DNA of 64,000 bases from the NCBI GenBank assembly GCA_030427145.1, contig JAUHWT010000005.1, positions 124,001 through 188,000 of the forward strand, in the 5' to 3' direction. How positions within the stretch are numbered: the first letter of the stretch is position 1; every line of letters begins with the position of its first letter. The notes beneath the pieces were generated by a model, which worked only from the letters and a program-made list of their open reading frames with translations, was not told the origin of the DNA and did not search any database. Source of the DNA: Alphaproteobacteria bacterium. GTDB taxonomy: Bacteria > Pseudomonadota > Alphaproteobacteria > Rhodobacterales > Rhodobacteraceae. The position numbers were made by a program, and so were the translations under genes. Positions 43,509 through 52,321 of the stretch are shown piece after piece.

Positions 43509-44147
43509 TCAGGAGGCGGCGTTGGCCTGCTTCACAAATGACCGGATGAGATCGTGGTCCTTGTACCCTGCACGGCTCTCAACGCCGGAGGACACATCGA
43601 CCTGGGTCGCGCCGGTGAACCGGATGGCCTCGCCCACGTTTTCGGGATTGAGACCACCGGCGAGCAGCCAGGGCACCGTCCATTTCCGCTGCTGGATGAG
43701 GCTCCAGTCGAAGGCCTGACCATTGCCGCCGGGACGGTCCGCGTTGGGGTCGGGGCGCGCATCGACCAGAACCATGTCGGAAACCTCGCTATAGGCGTCC
43801 AACGCCTCGAGGTCCTCATGGGTCGCAACGCCCACGGCCTTCATCACGGGCAACTCGAAGCGCTCCCGCACCTCACGCACGCGGTCGGGGCTCTCGTGGC
43901 CGTGCAGCTGGATCATGTTCAGCGGAATGGCCTCGAGGATCGCGGCCAGGTCCTCGTCGCTCGCGTCCACGGTCAGCCCCACGCCCAGAACGTCACCGGT
44001 CAGGGCCGGGGCGATCCAGGCGGCATCGCCGAGCGTGATGTTGCGGGGGGATTTCGGGAAGAAGACGAAGCCCACATAGGTGGCACCCGCCTCCGCCGCG
44101 ACCCGGACATCGGCGCGGGTTCTAAGACCGCAGATCTTGACTTTCAT
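43509..44147 (-). CDS. trpF: Phosphoribosylanthranilate isomerase
   Basis: A TIM-barrel enzyme performing the Amadori rearrangement of phosphoribosylanthranilate. KVKICGLRT carries the catalytic Cys, the catalytic Asp is in MVLVDARP, and the phosphate-binding blocks are [10 protein letters not shown] and VDVSSGVES. 212 residues. It starts nine bases after lapA. Confidence 0.96.
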   Translation of the reverse strand: MKVKICGLRTRADVRVAAEAGATYVGFVFFPKSPRNITLGDAAWIAPALTGDVLGVGLTVDASDEDLAAILEAIPLNMIQLHGHESPDRVREVRERFELPVMKAVGVATHEDLEALDAYSEVSDMVLVDARPDPNADRPGGNGQAFDWSLIQQRKWTVPWLLAGGLNPENVGEAIRFTGATQVDVSSGVESRAGYKDHDLIRSFVKQANAAS

Positions 44148-44156
44148 GAGTGTGCG

Positions 44157-44498
44157 TCAGTTCCCAAGGATGGCAAGCACGTCGTCCTTGGGCTTGTTGA
44201 CCTCCCGACGCAGGCCTTCCATCTCACGCTTGAGGTTGTCGGCCTCGCGGATTTTCTGTGACGCCAGGCGGCGGTGTTTGTATTCGCGCAGGTACTCAAA
44301 GAGGTAGCCGATCACGAGGCCGATCACGATCGAACAGAGGATGACCACGAAAAGCGGGACCTCGAAACGCATTCCCGGCATCAGGTGGTCGAGCGCCGAA
44401 GGCAGCATGTTGAGCGTTACAAGCTCACGGTTGGCAACCGACAGCACAACGATCGCCAGAAGGATAACCGCGAGGATAATGATTTTTACAGTCCGCAT
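44157..44498 (-). CDS. lapA: LapA-domain membrane protein
   Basis: A 113-residue membrane protein with two hydrophobic helices (residues 5-23 and 48-67) and a charged helical cytoplasmic tail (READNLKREMEGLRREVNK). The pattern between helices, SVANRELVTLNMLP, is that of the lipopolysaccharide assembly protein A domain. In E. coli LapA works with LapB in controlling LpxC; no lapB is adjacent here. Conserved position upstream of trpF in Rhodobacterales. Confidence 0.85.
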   Translation of the reverse strand: MRTVKIIILAVILLAIVVLSVANRELVTLNMLPSALDHLMPGMRFEVPLFVVILCSIVIGLVIGYLFEYLREYKHRRLASQKIREADNLKREMEGLRREVNKPKDDVLAILGN

Positions 44499-44527
44499 AC
44501 GCGCCCCCAGAGTTCAGTGCCGCGAAA

Positions 44528-44809
44528 CTATTCCTCGTTCAGGCGTTCGCGAAGCAGTTTACCAGTCTTGAAAAAAGGAACAAATTTTTCCTCAACCTCG
44601 ACGGCATCCCCGGTGCGGGGGTTGCGTCCCTGCCGGGCGTCGCGCCGTTTGACGGAGAACGCGCCAAAGCCGCGCAGCTCAACACGGTGACCATCCGCCA
44701 TGGCCTCAATAATTTCATCAAAGATGGTACCCACGATACGCTCAACGTCACGTTGATACAGGTGCGGGTTTTCTTCGGCAATCTTCTGAATCAGTTCGGA
44801 TTTGATCAT
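44528..44809 (-). CDS. ihfB: Integration host factor beta subunit
   Basis: A nucleoid protein that bends DNA sharply as a heterodimer with Ihf[21 protein letters not shown] starts the helical dimer region; the beta-arm carries [12 protein letters not shown] with the intercalating proline. 93 residues, standard. It follows sppA at a distance of 84 bases, so it may have its own promoter. Confidence 0.95.
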   Translation of the reverse strand: MIKSELIQKIAEENPHLYQRDVERIVGTIFDEIIEAMADGHRVELRGFGAFSVKRRDARQGRNPRTGDAVEVEEKFVPFFKTGKLLRERLNEE

Positions 44810-44893
44810 CGCCGTCCCTATTGAATCGTTGTCAGTGTTTTTTCCGCTAACACCAGGAATTCAGATTTCCTTATGCAGGCATATTGGCAGGAT

Positions 44894-45808
44894 TCACTGA
44901 CCGATGGAATAGAGCATTAAGTCGCCTTGGCCGGAAATTTCCGAAAGAAATGTCTTGCTGATGCCGATTCTGCCCAATAATCGACCCAGAAGCGGTTCAT
45001 CTTGCTCAATTTTCCAATCGTAGACCGGAAGGGACCCGACGCCCGGCCGCTGCGAATCGAGCCAGGCCAGGGCCTCGGCCTCGCCTCCGAGTTCATCCAC
45101 GAGGCCATTTGCCACCGCAAGACGTCCGGTAAAAATTCCACCATTGGCGACTTCCGAAAGCTCCGTCCCGGACAGGCCACGACGTTCGCCAACCAGGTCG
45201 CGGAACCAGACGAAACTCTCGGCGACCAGCGCCTCATCACGGGCCCGGGCCGCGGGATTTGTTGGACGCCAGGGCGAGGGCTCGGCCTTGAGTTCAGATG
45301 ATCTGACCGTTTCCACCTCGATGCCGAGGCGGTCGAGAACATTGGTCAGGTCCGGGTATTCCATGATGACGCCGATGGATCCGGTGACGGTATTGCCGCG
45401 GGCAACGATGTGGTCGGCCGCGATGGCGGCAACGTAGCCGCCGGATGCCGCGACCTCGCTCATGACGGCGACCACGGGCCGGTCCTCGGCGATTTTGCGA
45501 ATGGAGGCGAACAGCGCCTCGGACCCGGCGGTTGTGCCGCCTGGGGAATTGATGCGGAGGATCACGGCTTTGGCGTCCTGGTCACGCGCCAGGTCGCCCA
45601 ACAGGTCATCGCGCTCGATGCTGTCGGAGATGATACCGTTGATCTGGTAGCGGGCCACATGCTCACGGCTGCCGCGGAAACTGTCGGAAAAGGCAAAAAA
45701 GGAAATTACAATTGCCAGAAGGACCGCAACGAAGAAGCCCTTCCAAAATGCGGAGCGGCGCCACTTCCGGCGCCGCTCCTCGTAGAAATCACGCTCAATG
45801 GCGTTCAT
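44894..45808 (-). CDS. sppA: Signal peptide peptidase SppA (short form, S49)
   Basis: A membrane-anchored serine protease that degrades leftover signal peptides. One transmembrane helix lies at residues 22-42. The catalytic Ser is in SEVAASGGYVAA and the general-base Lys in SSELKAEPSPW, and INSPGGTTAGSEAL forms the oxyanion region. 304 residues corresponds to the single-domain, tetramer-forming-dimer type rather than the double-length E. coli enzyme. Seven bases after rpsA. Confidence 0.94.
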   Translation of the reverse strand: MNAIERDFYEERRRKWRRSAFWKGFFVAVLLAIVISFFAFSDSFRGSREHVARYQINGIISDSIERDDLLGDLARDQDAKAVILRINSPGGTTAGSEALFASIRKIAEDRPVVAVMSEVAASGGYVAAIAADHIVARGNTVTGSIGVIMEYPDLTNVLDRLGIEVETVRSSELKAEPSPWRPTNPAARARDEALVAESFVWFRDLVGERRGLSGTELSEVANGGIFTGRLAVANGLVDELGGEAEALAWLDSQRPGVGSLPVYDWKIEQDEPLLGRLLGRIGISKTFLSEISGQGDLMLYSIGQ

Positions 45809-45815
45809 GGTTGGA

Positions 45816-47498
45816 TCAGTCGTCCTGCTGCTTCAGGGCCGCACCAAGGATGTCACCGAGGGACGCACCGGAATCGGAGGAACCGTACTGTTCAACGGCC
45901 TCTTTTTCCTCTGCAATCTCACGGGCCTTGATGGACAGGCCGAGACGGCGGGATTTCGGATCGATATTGGTAACCCGTGCATCGACCTTGTTACCAACCG
46001 TGAAGCGCTCGGGGCGCTGCTCAGAGCGGTCGCGGCTGAGGTCGGAGCGGCGGATAAAGCTCTTCATGCCGTCGTACTCGACCTCGATGCCACCGTCCTC
46101 GATTGCGGTCACGGTGACTGTTACAACGTCGCCGCGCTTCACGCCTTCAACGGCATCGGCAAACGGATCGCCGTCAACAGCCTTGATGGAGAGCGAGATG
46201 CGCTCCTTCTCGATGTCAACGTCGGTGACAACGGCATTGACCATGTCGCCCTTGCGGAAGTCCTGGATGGCTTCCTCGCCCGGACGGTCCCAGTCGATGT
46301 CGCTGAGGTGAACCATGCCGTCGATGTCGCCCTCAAGACCGATGAACAGACCGAATTCGGTGATGTTCTTGACCTCTCCCTCAACCGGCGTGCCGTTCGG
46401 GTGGGTTGCGGCAAAGGTTTCCCACGGATTACCCTGGGTCTGCTTCAGACCAAGGCTGACACGGCGTTTCGCGGTGTCGATTTCCAGGACGATGACCTCA
46501 ACTTCCTGGCTGGTGGAAACGATTTTGCCCGGGTGGACGTTTTTCTTGGTCCAGGACATCTCGGAGACGTGGACCAGACCCTCAACGCCCGGCTCCAGCT
46601 CAACAAACGCACCGTAGTCGGTGATGTTGGTGACGCGACCGGTGTGACGGCTGCCCAGCGGGAACTTGGATTCAACAGCGTTCCAGGGATCGTCCTGAAG
46701 CTGTTTCATGCCGAGCGAAATGCGCTGGGTGTCCTTGTTGATCTTGATGACCTGTACCTTGACGGTTTCGCCAATGTTCAGGATCTCGGACGGGTGGTTG
46801 ACCCGGCGCCATGCCATGTCGGTAACGTGCAGAAGACCGTCAACACCGCCCAAGTCAACGAACGCACCGTATTCGGTGATGTTCTTGACCACACCGTCGA
46901 TGGTGTTGCCTTCCTGGAGCTTGCCGATAACCTCGGCGCGCTGTTCGGCACGGCTTTCCTCAAGAACGGCACGGCGGGACACAACGATGTTGCCACGACG
47001 GCGGTCCATTTTCAGAACCTGGAACGGCTGCGGCATGTGCATCAGCGGGCCTGCGTCGCGCACGGGGCGCACATCCACCTGGGAGCCGGGAAGGAACGCA
47101 ACCGCGCCACCCAGATCGACGGTGAAACCACCCTTGACGCGACCGAAGATTGCACCCTCGACGCGCTCTTCCTTCTCGAATGCCTTCTCGAGACGGTCCC
47201 AGGCGGCCTCACGGCGGGCCTTGTCACGGCTCAGAACGGCTTCGCCTCGGGCATTCTCAACACGGTCGAGGTAAACCTCGACGGTGTCACCCACCTCAAT
47301 CTCGGGGGCTTTGCCGGGGGCGCTGAATTCCTTAAGATCGACGCGGCCTTCCATTTTGTAGCCTACGTCGATGATGGCCTGTCCAGCCTCGATGGCTAGG
47401 ACGGTGCCTTTGACGACGGAACCCTCGTCGGGGGTAACAAGCTCGAAGCTCTCATTCAGAAGAGCTTCAAAATCTTCCATTGTTGCCGTACCTGGCAT
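45816..47498 (-). CDS. rpsA: 30S ribosomal protein S1
   Basis: The large RNA-binding ribosomal protein that captures mRNAs. Six S1 barrels are visible as repeated G-V-----YGAFV-L-G-EGLLH-S blocks (for example ITEYGAFVDLGGVDGLLHVTD and ITDYGAFVELEPGVEGLVHV, each slightly varied). 560 residues. The ATG at 47498 has GGAG upstream; a second ATG six codons later is possible. A terminator-like structure lies only 70 bases upstream, so the gene should have a separate promoter. Confidence 0.97.
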   Translation of the reverse strand: MPGTATMEDFEALLNESFELVTPDEGSVVKGTVLAIEAGQAIIDVGYKMEGRVDLKEFSAPGKAPEIEVGDTVEVYLDRVENARGEAVLSRDKARREAAWDRLEKAFEKEERVEGAIFGRVKGGFTVDLGGAVAFLPGSQVDVRPVRDAGPLMHMPQPFQVLKMDRRRGNIVVSRRAVLEESRAEQRAEVIGKLQEGNTIDGVVKNITEYGAFVDLGGVDGLLHVTDMAWRRVNHPSEILNIGETVKVQVIKINKDTQRISLGMKQLQDDPWNAVESKFPLGSRHTGRVTNITDYGAFVELEPGVEGLVHVSEMSWTKKNVHPGKIVSTSQEVEVIVLEIDTAKRRVSLGLKQTQGNPWETFAATHPNGTPVEGEVKNITEFGLFIGLEGDIDGMVHLSDIDWDRPGEEAIQDFRKGDMVNAVVTDVDIEKERISLSIKAVDGDPFADAVEGVKRGDVVTVTVTAIEDGGIEVEYDGMKSFIRRSDLSRDRSEQRPERFTVGNKVDARVTNIDPKSRRLGLSIKAREIAEEKEAVEQYGSSDSGASLGDILGAALKQQDD

Positions 47499-47568
47499 AT
47501 AGTTCTCCAAAGTTCATGTTTCTGGCCGGGCGGTTGATTCCACCGGTCTTTCACGGAAATGAACCTGC

Positions 47569-47618
47569 AAAAACAGCGCCTTTCGGCTGAGACGCTGTCT
47601 CAAACCATCAAAGGCGCT
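47569..47618 (-). terminator. Two-tier terminator between cmk and rpsA
   Basis: On the minus strand AGCGCCTTT (47618-47610) pairs with AAAGGCGCT (47583-47575). Between them TGAGAC pairs with GTCTCA, and GTTTTT follows. The first arm is part of the last cmk codons and stop. Confidence 0.8.
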
Positions 47619-48225
47619 CGTTAATCCAGGCTGTCGCCTGCTCGACGGCCGCGTCTATAGACAATTTTGTCGTATCCAGCAAGTGGGCGTCGCCGGCCGC
47701 AACCATGGGGGCGGTATCCCGTCCGGCATCCCTTGCGTCGCGGGCCTGGAGGTCGGCCAGAACCTGCTCAAAACTCTGTCCGTTGTTGAGCTCCGCATGG
47801 CGGCGGGCGGCCCGGACCTCGTCAGACGCGGTGACGAAAAGCTTCACATCCGCATCCGGGCAAATCACCGTGCCGATGTCTCGGCCGTCCAAAACCGCAC
47901 CACCCTCGCGGCGGGCGAAGGCGCGCTGAAATTCGAGCAGGGCGTCACGAACTTCCGGCAATGCGGCAACCTTGGAGGCGGCCTGACCGGCACGGGAGGT
48001 GCGGAGATCGTCGCGGTCCATGTCGTCCTCGGTCAGACGCCGGGCAATTTCCACCGCCCAGTGGGGGTCGAGCACTCCCTGTCCGTCATGGAGGGCGATG
48101 ACACCAACAGCACGGTAGAGAAGCCCGGTGTCGAGATAGCGAAAGCCAAAATCGTTTGACAGACGACGTGAAATCGTACCCTTACCCGCAGCCGCCGGTC
48201 CGTCCACCGCAACGGTAAATTTCAT
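47608..48225 (-). CDS. cmk: Cytidylate kinase
   Basis: Phosphorylates CMP and dCMP. P-loop [16 protein letters not shown] at residue 8, [13 protein letters not shown] for nucleotide monophosphate binding, [15 protein letters not shown] and the lid region RRHAELNN. 205 residues. The ATG at 48225 follows GGGAGG by five bases. Standard position between aroA and rpsA. Confidence 0.96.
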   Translation of the reverse strand: MKFTVAVDGPAAAGKGTISRRLSNDFGFRYLDTGLLYRAVGVIALHDGQGVLDPHWAVEIARRLTEDDMDRDDLRTSRAGQAASKVAALPEVRDALLEFQRAFARREGGAVLDGRDIGTVICPDADVKLFVTASDEVRAARRHAELNNGQSFEQVLADLQARDARDAGRDTAPMVAAGDAHLLDTTKLSIDAAVEQATAWINERL

Positions 48226-48370
48226 GCCATCCTCCCTACTTTGGTATCGAGAAATACGGTCCCAGGTGGTTGCATGCAAACGGATTTCCCCTTGAGCGGG
48301 CCGATGCGGGCGAACCTTCCAAAATTTAAACCGGCTGCCCAGGCAAAAGGCACTCGCGAAAACGTGAGGT

Positions 48371-49735
48371 TCAGACCTGCGCCGGGACGGCGTGGACGAT
48401 CTCGGCGCCAAGACCGCGCATCAGGTTCACAAAATCCGGGAAGCTGGTGGTGATCGGGTTGCCATCGTCGACGGTCACCCGGTCGCGGGTACTCAGGCTC
48501 AGGCAGAGGAACGACATGGCGATGCGGTGATCGAGACGGCTTTCCACCGTGGCGCCGCCCGCAACACCGCCCGACCCCTGCCCGTGGACGATCATAAAGT
48601 CGGGTCCCTCCTCGACGGTCACGCCGCAGGCCTCGAGGCCGCTGGCCATGGCGTCGATGCGGTCCGATTCCTTGACGCGCAGCTCCTTCACGCCACGCAT
48701 GACGGTTTTTCCTTCGGCATTGGCGGCCAGAACCGTCAGGATCGGATATTCGTCGATCATGGAGGCGGCGCGCTCCGGCGGAACCTCGACGCCTTTCAGT
48801 GCTGAGAACCGCACGATCAGGTCCGCGACGGGTTCGCCGCCTTCCTCGCGGCAGTTGGAAAACTCGATGTCGGCGCCCATTTCGCGCACGGTTTCATAGA
48901 AGCCGGAACGGGTCGGATTGAGGCTGACGCCTGGCACGGTGATTTCCGAGCCCTCAACCAGCAGCGCGGCCGCTACCGGGAACGCGGCTGAGCTGGGGTC
49001 ACGCGGCACGGAGACGGTCTGCGCGGTCAGTTCGGGCTGGCCGGTCAGGGTGATGACGTTGCCCTCATCTGTCCGCTCGGTCGAAATGGTCGCCCCAAAA
49101 CCCGCGAGCATCCGCTCGGTGTGATCGCGTGTCGCCTCCCGCTCGGTCACGACAGTTGTGCCTGGCGCATTCAGGGCGGCCAGCAAAACGGCCGATTTGA
49201 CCTGAGCCGAAGGCATTGGTGTCGTGTATTTGGCGGGTGTCGGATTGGCAGCCCCCACAATGGTCAGGGGCAGTTTGCCACCGCGACGCCCCCAGGAACG
49301 GGTACCGAAGAGTTCCAGCGGATCGGTGATGCGACCCATTGGGCGGCTGCGCAGGCTTGCGTCACCTGTGAAGGTTGCGGAAATGTCGCAGGTGGCCATT
49401 GCACCCATGATAAGCCGCACGCCCGTACCCGAATTGCCGCAGTCGATGACATGATCCGGTTCGCGGAACCCGCCGACCCCGACGCCATGGACGGACCACT
49501 CACCCTCGCCCTTGCGCTCGACCTGGGCCCCGAACGCCTGCATGGCGCGGCCGGTGTCCAGAACGTCATCGCCCTCCAGCAGACCGGTGATTTTGGTCTC
49601 ACCTATTGAAAGCGCGCCGAGGATCAGCGACCGGTGGGAAATCGACTTGTCGCCGGGAACGGTTGCGATGCCGGAAAGACCACGGGTGGCGCGGGCGAAA
49701 ACGGGTTTGGGCTCTCCATGTGACGACACGGTCAT
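48371..49735 (-). CDS. aroA: 5-enolpyruvylshikimate-3-phosphate synthase (AroA)
   Basis: Sixth step of the shikimate pathway. [16 protein letters not shown] and [13 protein letters not shown] are the shikimate- and phosphoenolpyruvate-binding loops; [14 protein letters not shown] and [10 protein letters not shown] follow. The overall pattern is the class II (CP4-like) type, but the loop has Gly where the tolerant CP4 enzyme has Ala. The AAAGGA ribosome-binding sequence directly abuts the ATG at 49735 and is six bases from a GTG at 49729, so translation may really begin at the GTG. 454 residues as drawn. Confidence 0.96.
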   Translation of the reverse strand: MTVSSHGEPKPVFARATRGLSGIATVPGDKSISHRSLILGALSIGETKITGLLEGDDVLDTGRAMQAFGAQVERKGEGEWSVHGVGVGGFREPDHVIDCGNSGTGVRLIMGAMATCDISATFTGDASLRSRPMGRITDPLELFGTRSWGRRGGKLPLTIVGAANPTPAKYTTPMPSAQVKSAVLLAALNAPGTTVVTEREATRDHTERMLAGFGATISTERTDEGNVITLTGQPELTAQTVSVPRDPSSAAFPVAAALLVEGSEITVPGVSLNPTRSGFYETVREMGADIEFSNCREEGGEPVADLIVRFSALKGVEVPPERAASMIDEYPILTVLAANAEGKTVMRGVKELRVKESDRIDAMASGLEACGVTVEEGPDFMIVHGQGSGGVAGGATVESRLDHRIAMSFLCLSLSTRDRVTVDDGNPITTSFPDFVNLMRGLGAEIVHAVPAQV

Positions 49736-49809
49736 TCCTTTCGGTAAATTCGGCGAAGTCTTTAGAGTATCCTGGTTCGCTGGTCCACCAAGGCTGATAA
49801 CCGTTCGCG

Positions 49810-50535
49810 CTATTTCCGAATGAATGTCAGATAATGCGGACTGCGACCGGCCGCGAGCGCCTTCGCCTCATAGCGCGTGCCGGGCCAGTCGGACCAGGCG
49901 ACGCTCCAGTCGGGCTTCTCAGGCGTAGCGATGTCAAACGTCTGATGGGCCTCGACCACCTCCAGCGCGTGCTCGACATATTGCGGGATGTCCGTAGCGA
50001 GGCGCAGATGCGTCCCCGGTTTCATCACGCGTTGAAGCCCATCGAGATTACCGGGGTTGATGAAGCGGCGGCCCGCATGCCGGGATTTGGGCCAGGGGTC
50101 GGGGTAGAGCACAAACACGCGGTCGAGACTGTTTTCGGGCAGCAGTTCGATCATGTCCCGCGCATCGCTGGGATGGACCCGAACATTTGAAAGCCCCTGG
50201 GCGTCGATCTTGGCAAGCAGTTTTGCCACACCGTTCACGTAGGGCTCGCACCCGATCATGCCGACATCAGGGTTCTGCGACGCCTGGTGCGCCAGATGCT
50301 CGCCGCCGCCAAAACCGATCTCAAGCCAGACCGGACGCGTGTCACCGAACAGGGCGGGCAAATCCACCGGATGACGGTCAGGGTCCTCGGGGCCGGCCAC
50401 CCCGGGGATGTTCACCCGGGGGAGCAGTTCCCCGATCAGCCGTTCCTGCGACGGTTTCAGCGCTTTGCCCTTGCGGCGGCCATACAGTTTGCGCCGTATC
50501 CACGGCTGCTCCCCGGCGGGGGTCTCATCAGTCAT
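49810..50535 (-). CDS. trmB: tRNA (guanine-46-N7)-methyltransferase
   Basis: Methylates G46 in the tRNA variable loop. SAM-binding motif [16 protein letters not shown] at about residue 70, [10 protein letters not shown] and [19 protein letters not shown], the TrmB signature, with the end [12 protein letters not shown]. 241 residues. Follows metK by 31 bases; probably one operon. Confidence 0.96.
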   Translation of the reverse strand: MTDETPAGEQPWIRRKLYGRRKGKALKPSQERLIGELLPRVNIPGVAGPEDPDRHPVDLPALFGDTRPVWLEIGFGGGEHLAHQASQNPDVGMIGCEPYVNGVAKLLAKIDAQGLSNVRVHPSDARDMIELLPENSLDRVFVLYPDPWPKSRHAGRRFINPGNLDGLQRVMKPGTHLRLATDIPQYVEHALEVVEAHQTFDIATPEKPDWSVAWSDWPGTRYEAKALAAGRSPHYLTFIRK

Positions 50536-50566
50536 GTTCTGGTCCGGTCAGATCCTGGTCAGGCGC

Positions 50567-51736
50567 CTATACAGCCGCCTTCAGCGCATCTGTCAAATCG
50601 GTCCGCTCCCAGGAGAAGCCGCCATCCGCATCGGGCTCACGTCCAAAATGGCCGTAAGCTGCGGTGCGCTGGTAAATCGGGCGGTTCAGGCCGAGATGGG
50701 TCCGGATACCATGCGGGCTGAGATCCATCACGCTGGACACGGCTTTTTCGATCACCTCTTCCGGCACGGTGCCGGTGCCGAACGTGTCCGCATAGATCGA
50801 CAGCGGCCGGGCCACGCCGATGGCGTAGGAGACCTGCAGAACGCATTTCTTCGCCAGGCCGGCGGCGACGATGTTTTTCGCGAGATAACGGGCGGCATAG
50901 GCTGCGGAGCGGTCCACCTTGGTGGGGTCCTTGCCGGAGAATGCACCGCCGCCATGCGGGGCCGCGCCGCCGTAAGTGTCCACGATGATCTTGCGGCCGG
51001 TCAGACCGGCATCGCCATCCGGACCACCGATTACGAACTTGCCCGTGGGGTTCACGTGCCAGATCGTGTCGTCAGTCAGCCACCCCTCAGGCAGAACGGA
51101 ACGGACATAAGGTTCAACCATCTCGCGCACGTCGGCGGACGTCATGTTGCCGTCGAGGTGCTGGGTTGAGAGAACGAGCGAGGACACGGAGACCGGGCGG
51201 CCATCCACATACTGCAGGGAAAGCTGCGTCTTGGCATCGGGGCCAAGACGGCGCTCCATGCGGCTCTTGCGCGCCTCCGCGAGGCTGCGCAAAATGGCAT
51301 GGGAGTAATGGATCGGTGCGGGCATGAGCGCCGGGGTTTCATCGGTCGCGAAACCGAACATGATGCCCTGGTCGCCGGCGCCCTCCTCCTTGTTCTCGGA
51401 GGCGTCGACGCCCTGCGCAATCTGTTCGGACTGACCATGCAGCAGGTTCAGGACGGAAAGGGTTTCCCAGTGGAAACCTTTCTGCGCGTAGCCGATGTCA
51501 CGGACACAGTCGCGGACGATCTGCTCAACCTTACTTAGAATCCCTGGTGCACCCCGGACCTCACCGCCAACGACGACCCGGTCAGTGGTCGCGAAGGTCT
51601 CGCAGGCCACGCGGGCCTCCGGATCCTCAGTGAGAAAGGCGTCAAGAACAGCATCTGAAATGCGGTCACAGACTTTATCCGGGTGGCCCTCGGACACCGA
51701 TTCAGACGTAAAGAGGTAATTTCCCCGACTGCTCAT
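50567..51736 (-). CDS. metK: S-adenosylmethionine synthetase
   Basis: Makes SAM from methionine and [23 protein letters not shown] (ATP site), [17 protein letters not shown] (hexapeptide GAGDQG), and the P-loop-like [19 protein letters not shown]. 389 residues from the ATG at 51736; a GTG three codons upstream would disturb the regulatory leader. The Shine-Dalgarno AGG is part of a pseudoknot (51741-51789), consistent with feedback control by SAM. Confidence 0.97.
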   Translation of the reverse strand: MSSRGNYLFTSESVSEGHPDKVCDRISDAVLDAFLTEDPEARVACETFATTDRVVVGGEVRGAPGILSKVEQIVRDCVRDIGYAQKGFHWETLSVLNLLHGQSEQIAQGVDASENKEEGAGDQGIMFGFATDETPALMPAPIHYSHAILRSLAEARKSRMERRLGPDAKTQLSLQYVDGRPVSVSSLVLSTQHLDGNMTSADVREMVEPYVRSVLPEGWLTDDTIWHVNPTGKFVIGGPDGDAGLTGRKIIVDTYGGAAPHGGGAFSGKDPTKVDRSAAYAARYLAKNIVAAGLAKKCVLQVSYAIGVARPLSIYADTFGTGTVPEEVIEKAVSSVMDLSPHGIRTHLGLNRPIYQRTAAYGHFGREPDADGGFSWERTDLTDALKAAV

Positions 51737-51740
51737 GATC

Positions 51741-51792
51741 AGCACCTGTCGTCAAAAGAGTTATTTGTTCAGGTGCTTCCCTACGACAGTGC
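51741..51792 (-). ncRNA. SAM/SAH-type riboswitch upstream of metK
   Basis: On the minus strand two perfect seven-base pairings interlock: CTGTCGT (51789-51783) with ACGACAG (51752-51746), and AGCACCT (51777-51771) with AGGTGCT (51747-51741). The order A-B-A'-B' is an H-type pseudoknot and the last strand contains the metK ribosome-binding site. Rhodobacterales are known to carry a SAM/SAH-binding riboswitch exactly here. The assignment rests on position and topology; I could not compare it with the published consensus. Confidence 0.75.
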
Positions 51793-51803
51793 AACGTAAA
51801 TGG

Positions 51804-52214
51804 TCAACGGCCGAAGGGACGGCCCTTACGCTGTTCAGCAGACAGGGAGCGAACCAGAGCCAGAACCGATGCACGCGTGTCACTGTCGGTGATCACGGAA
51901 AACGCATCGGTCAGAACCCGGATCTCGTCCGAATTCGCCGCGACGGCCTGAACCGGCGTGCCCGCATCCTGGGTGCCTTCGGACGCAATACCCTCGAAGA
52001 AGTATTCCGGACCTACACCGAGAAACAGCGCGATCTGGTACAGACGGCCCGCGCCAATCCGGTTCGAGCCCTTCTCGTATTTCTGGATCTGGGAGAAAGT
52101 AACTCCAAGATGACGGCCAAGACGGCCCTGACTGATTTTGAGGGACTCACGACGGGCACGCATTCTTTGCCCGACATGCTTATCCACTATATTCGCAAAT
52201 GAGGTAACAGACAC
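51804..52214 (-). CDS. XRE family helix-turn-helix regulator
   Basis: A 136-residue protein with an N-terminal HTH (VGQRMRARRESLKISQGRLGRHLGVTFSQIQKYEKG) spread over residues 14-50, a pattern shared by Rhodobacterales and Rhizobiales regulators of this size. The C-terminal half has no recognisable domain; it ends SLSAEQRKGRPFGR. The start is a GTG at 52214 with a weak ribosome-binding site. It precedes the metK riboswitch; the intervening gap is the riboswitch itself. Target genes unknown. Confidence 0.85.
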   Translation of the reverse strand: MSVTSFANIVDKHVGQRMRARRESLKISQGRLGRHLGVTFSQIQKYEKGSNRIGAGRLYQIALFLGVGPEYFFEGIASEGTQDAGTPVQAVAANSDEIRVLTDAFSVITDSDTRASVLALVRSLSAEQRKGRPFGR

Positions 52215-52321
52215 TCTTCAACCCACCTAGTACTCTATACAATCTGAAAATCCCCCCGGTCTTACTGCCCGGTTCAATCCCGATACTGGAAATCAGGATC
52301 CTCAGTTACTCCTGAAACGAG

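Noticed and set aside
45798-47399. A 533-codon open frame on the plus strand across rpsA
   Set aside because: It is antisense to an unmistakable ribosomal protein S1 gene; long antisense frames are common in GC-rich DNA and its product has no recognisable motif.
48371-49735. AroA as a naturally glyphosate-tolerant CP4-type enzyme
   Set aside because: The overall pattern is CP4-like, but the key loop has Gly (NSGTG) where CP4 has the tolerance-giving Ala.
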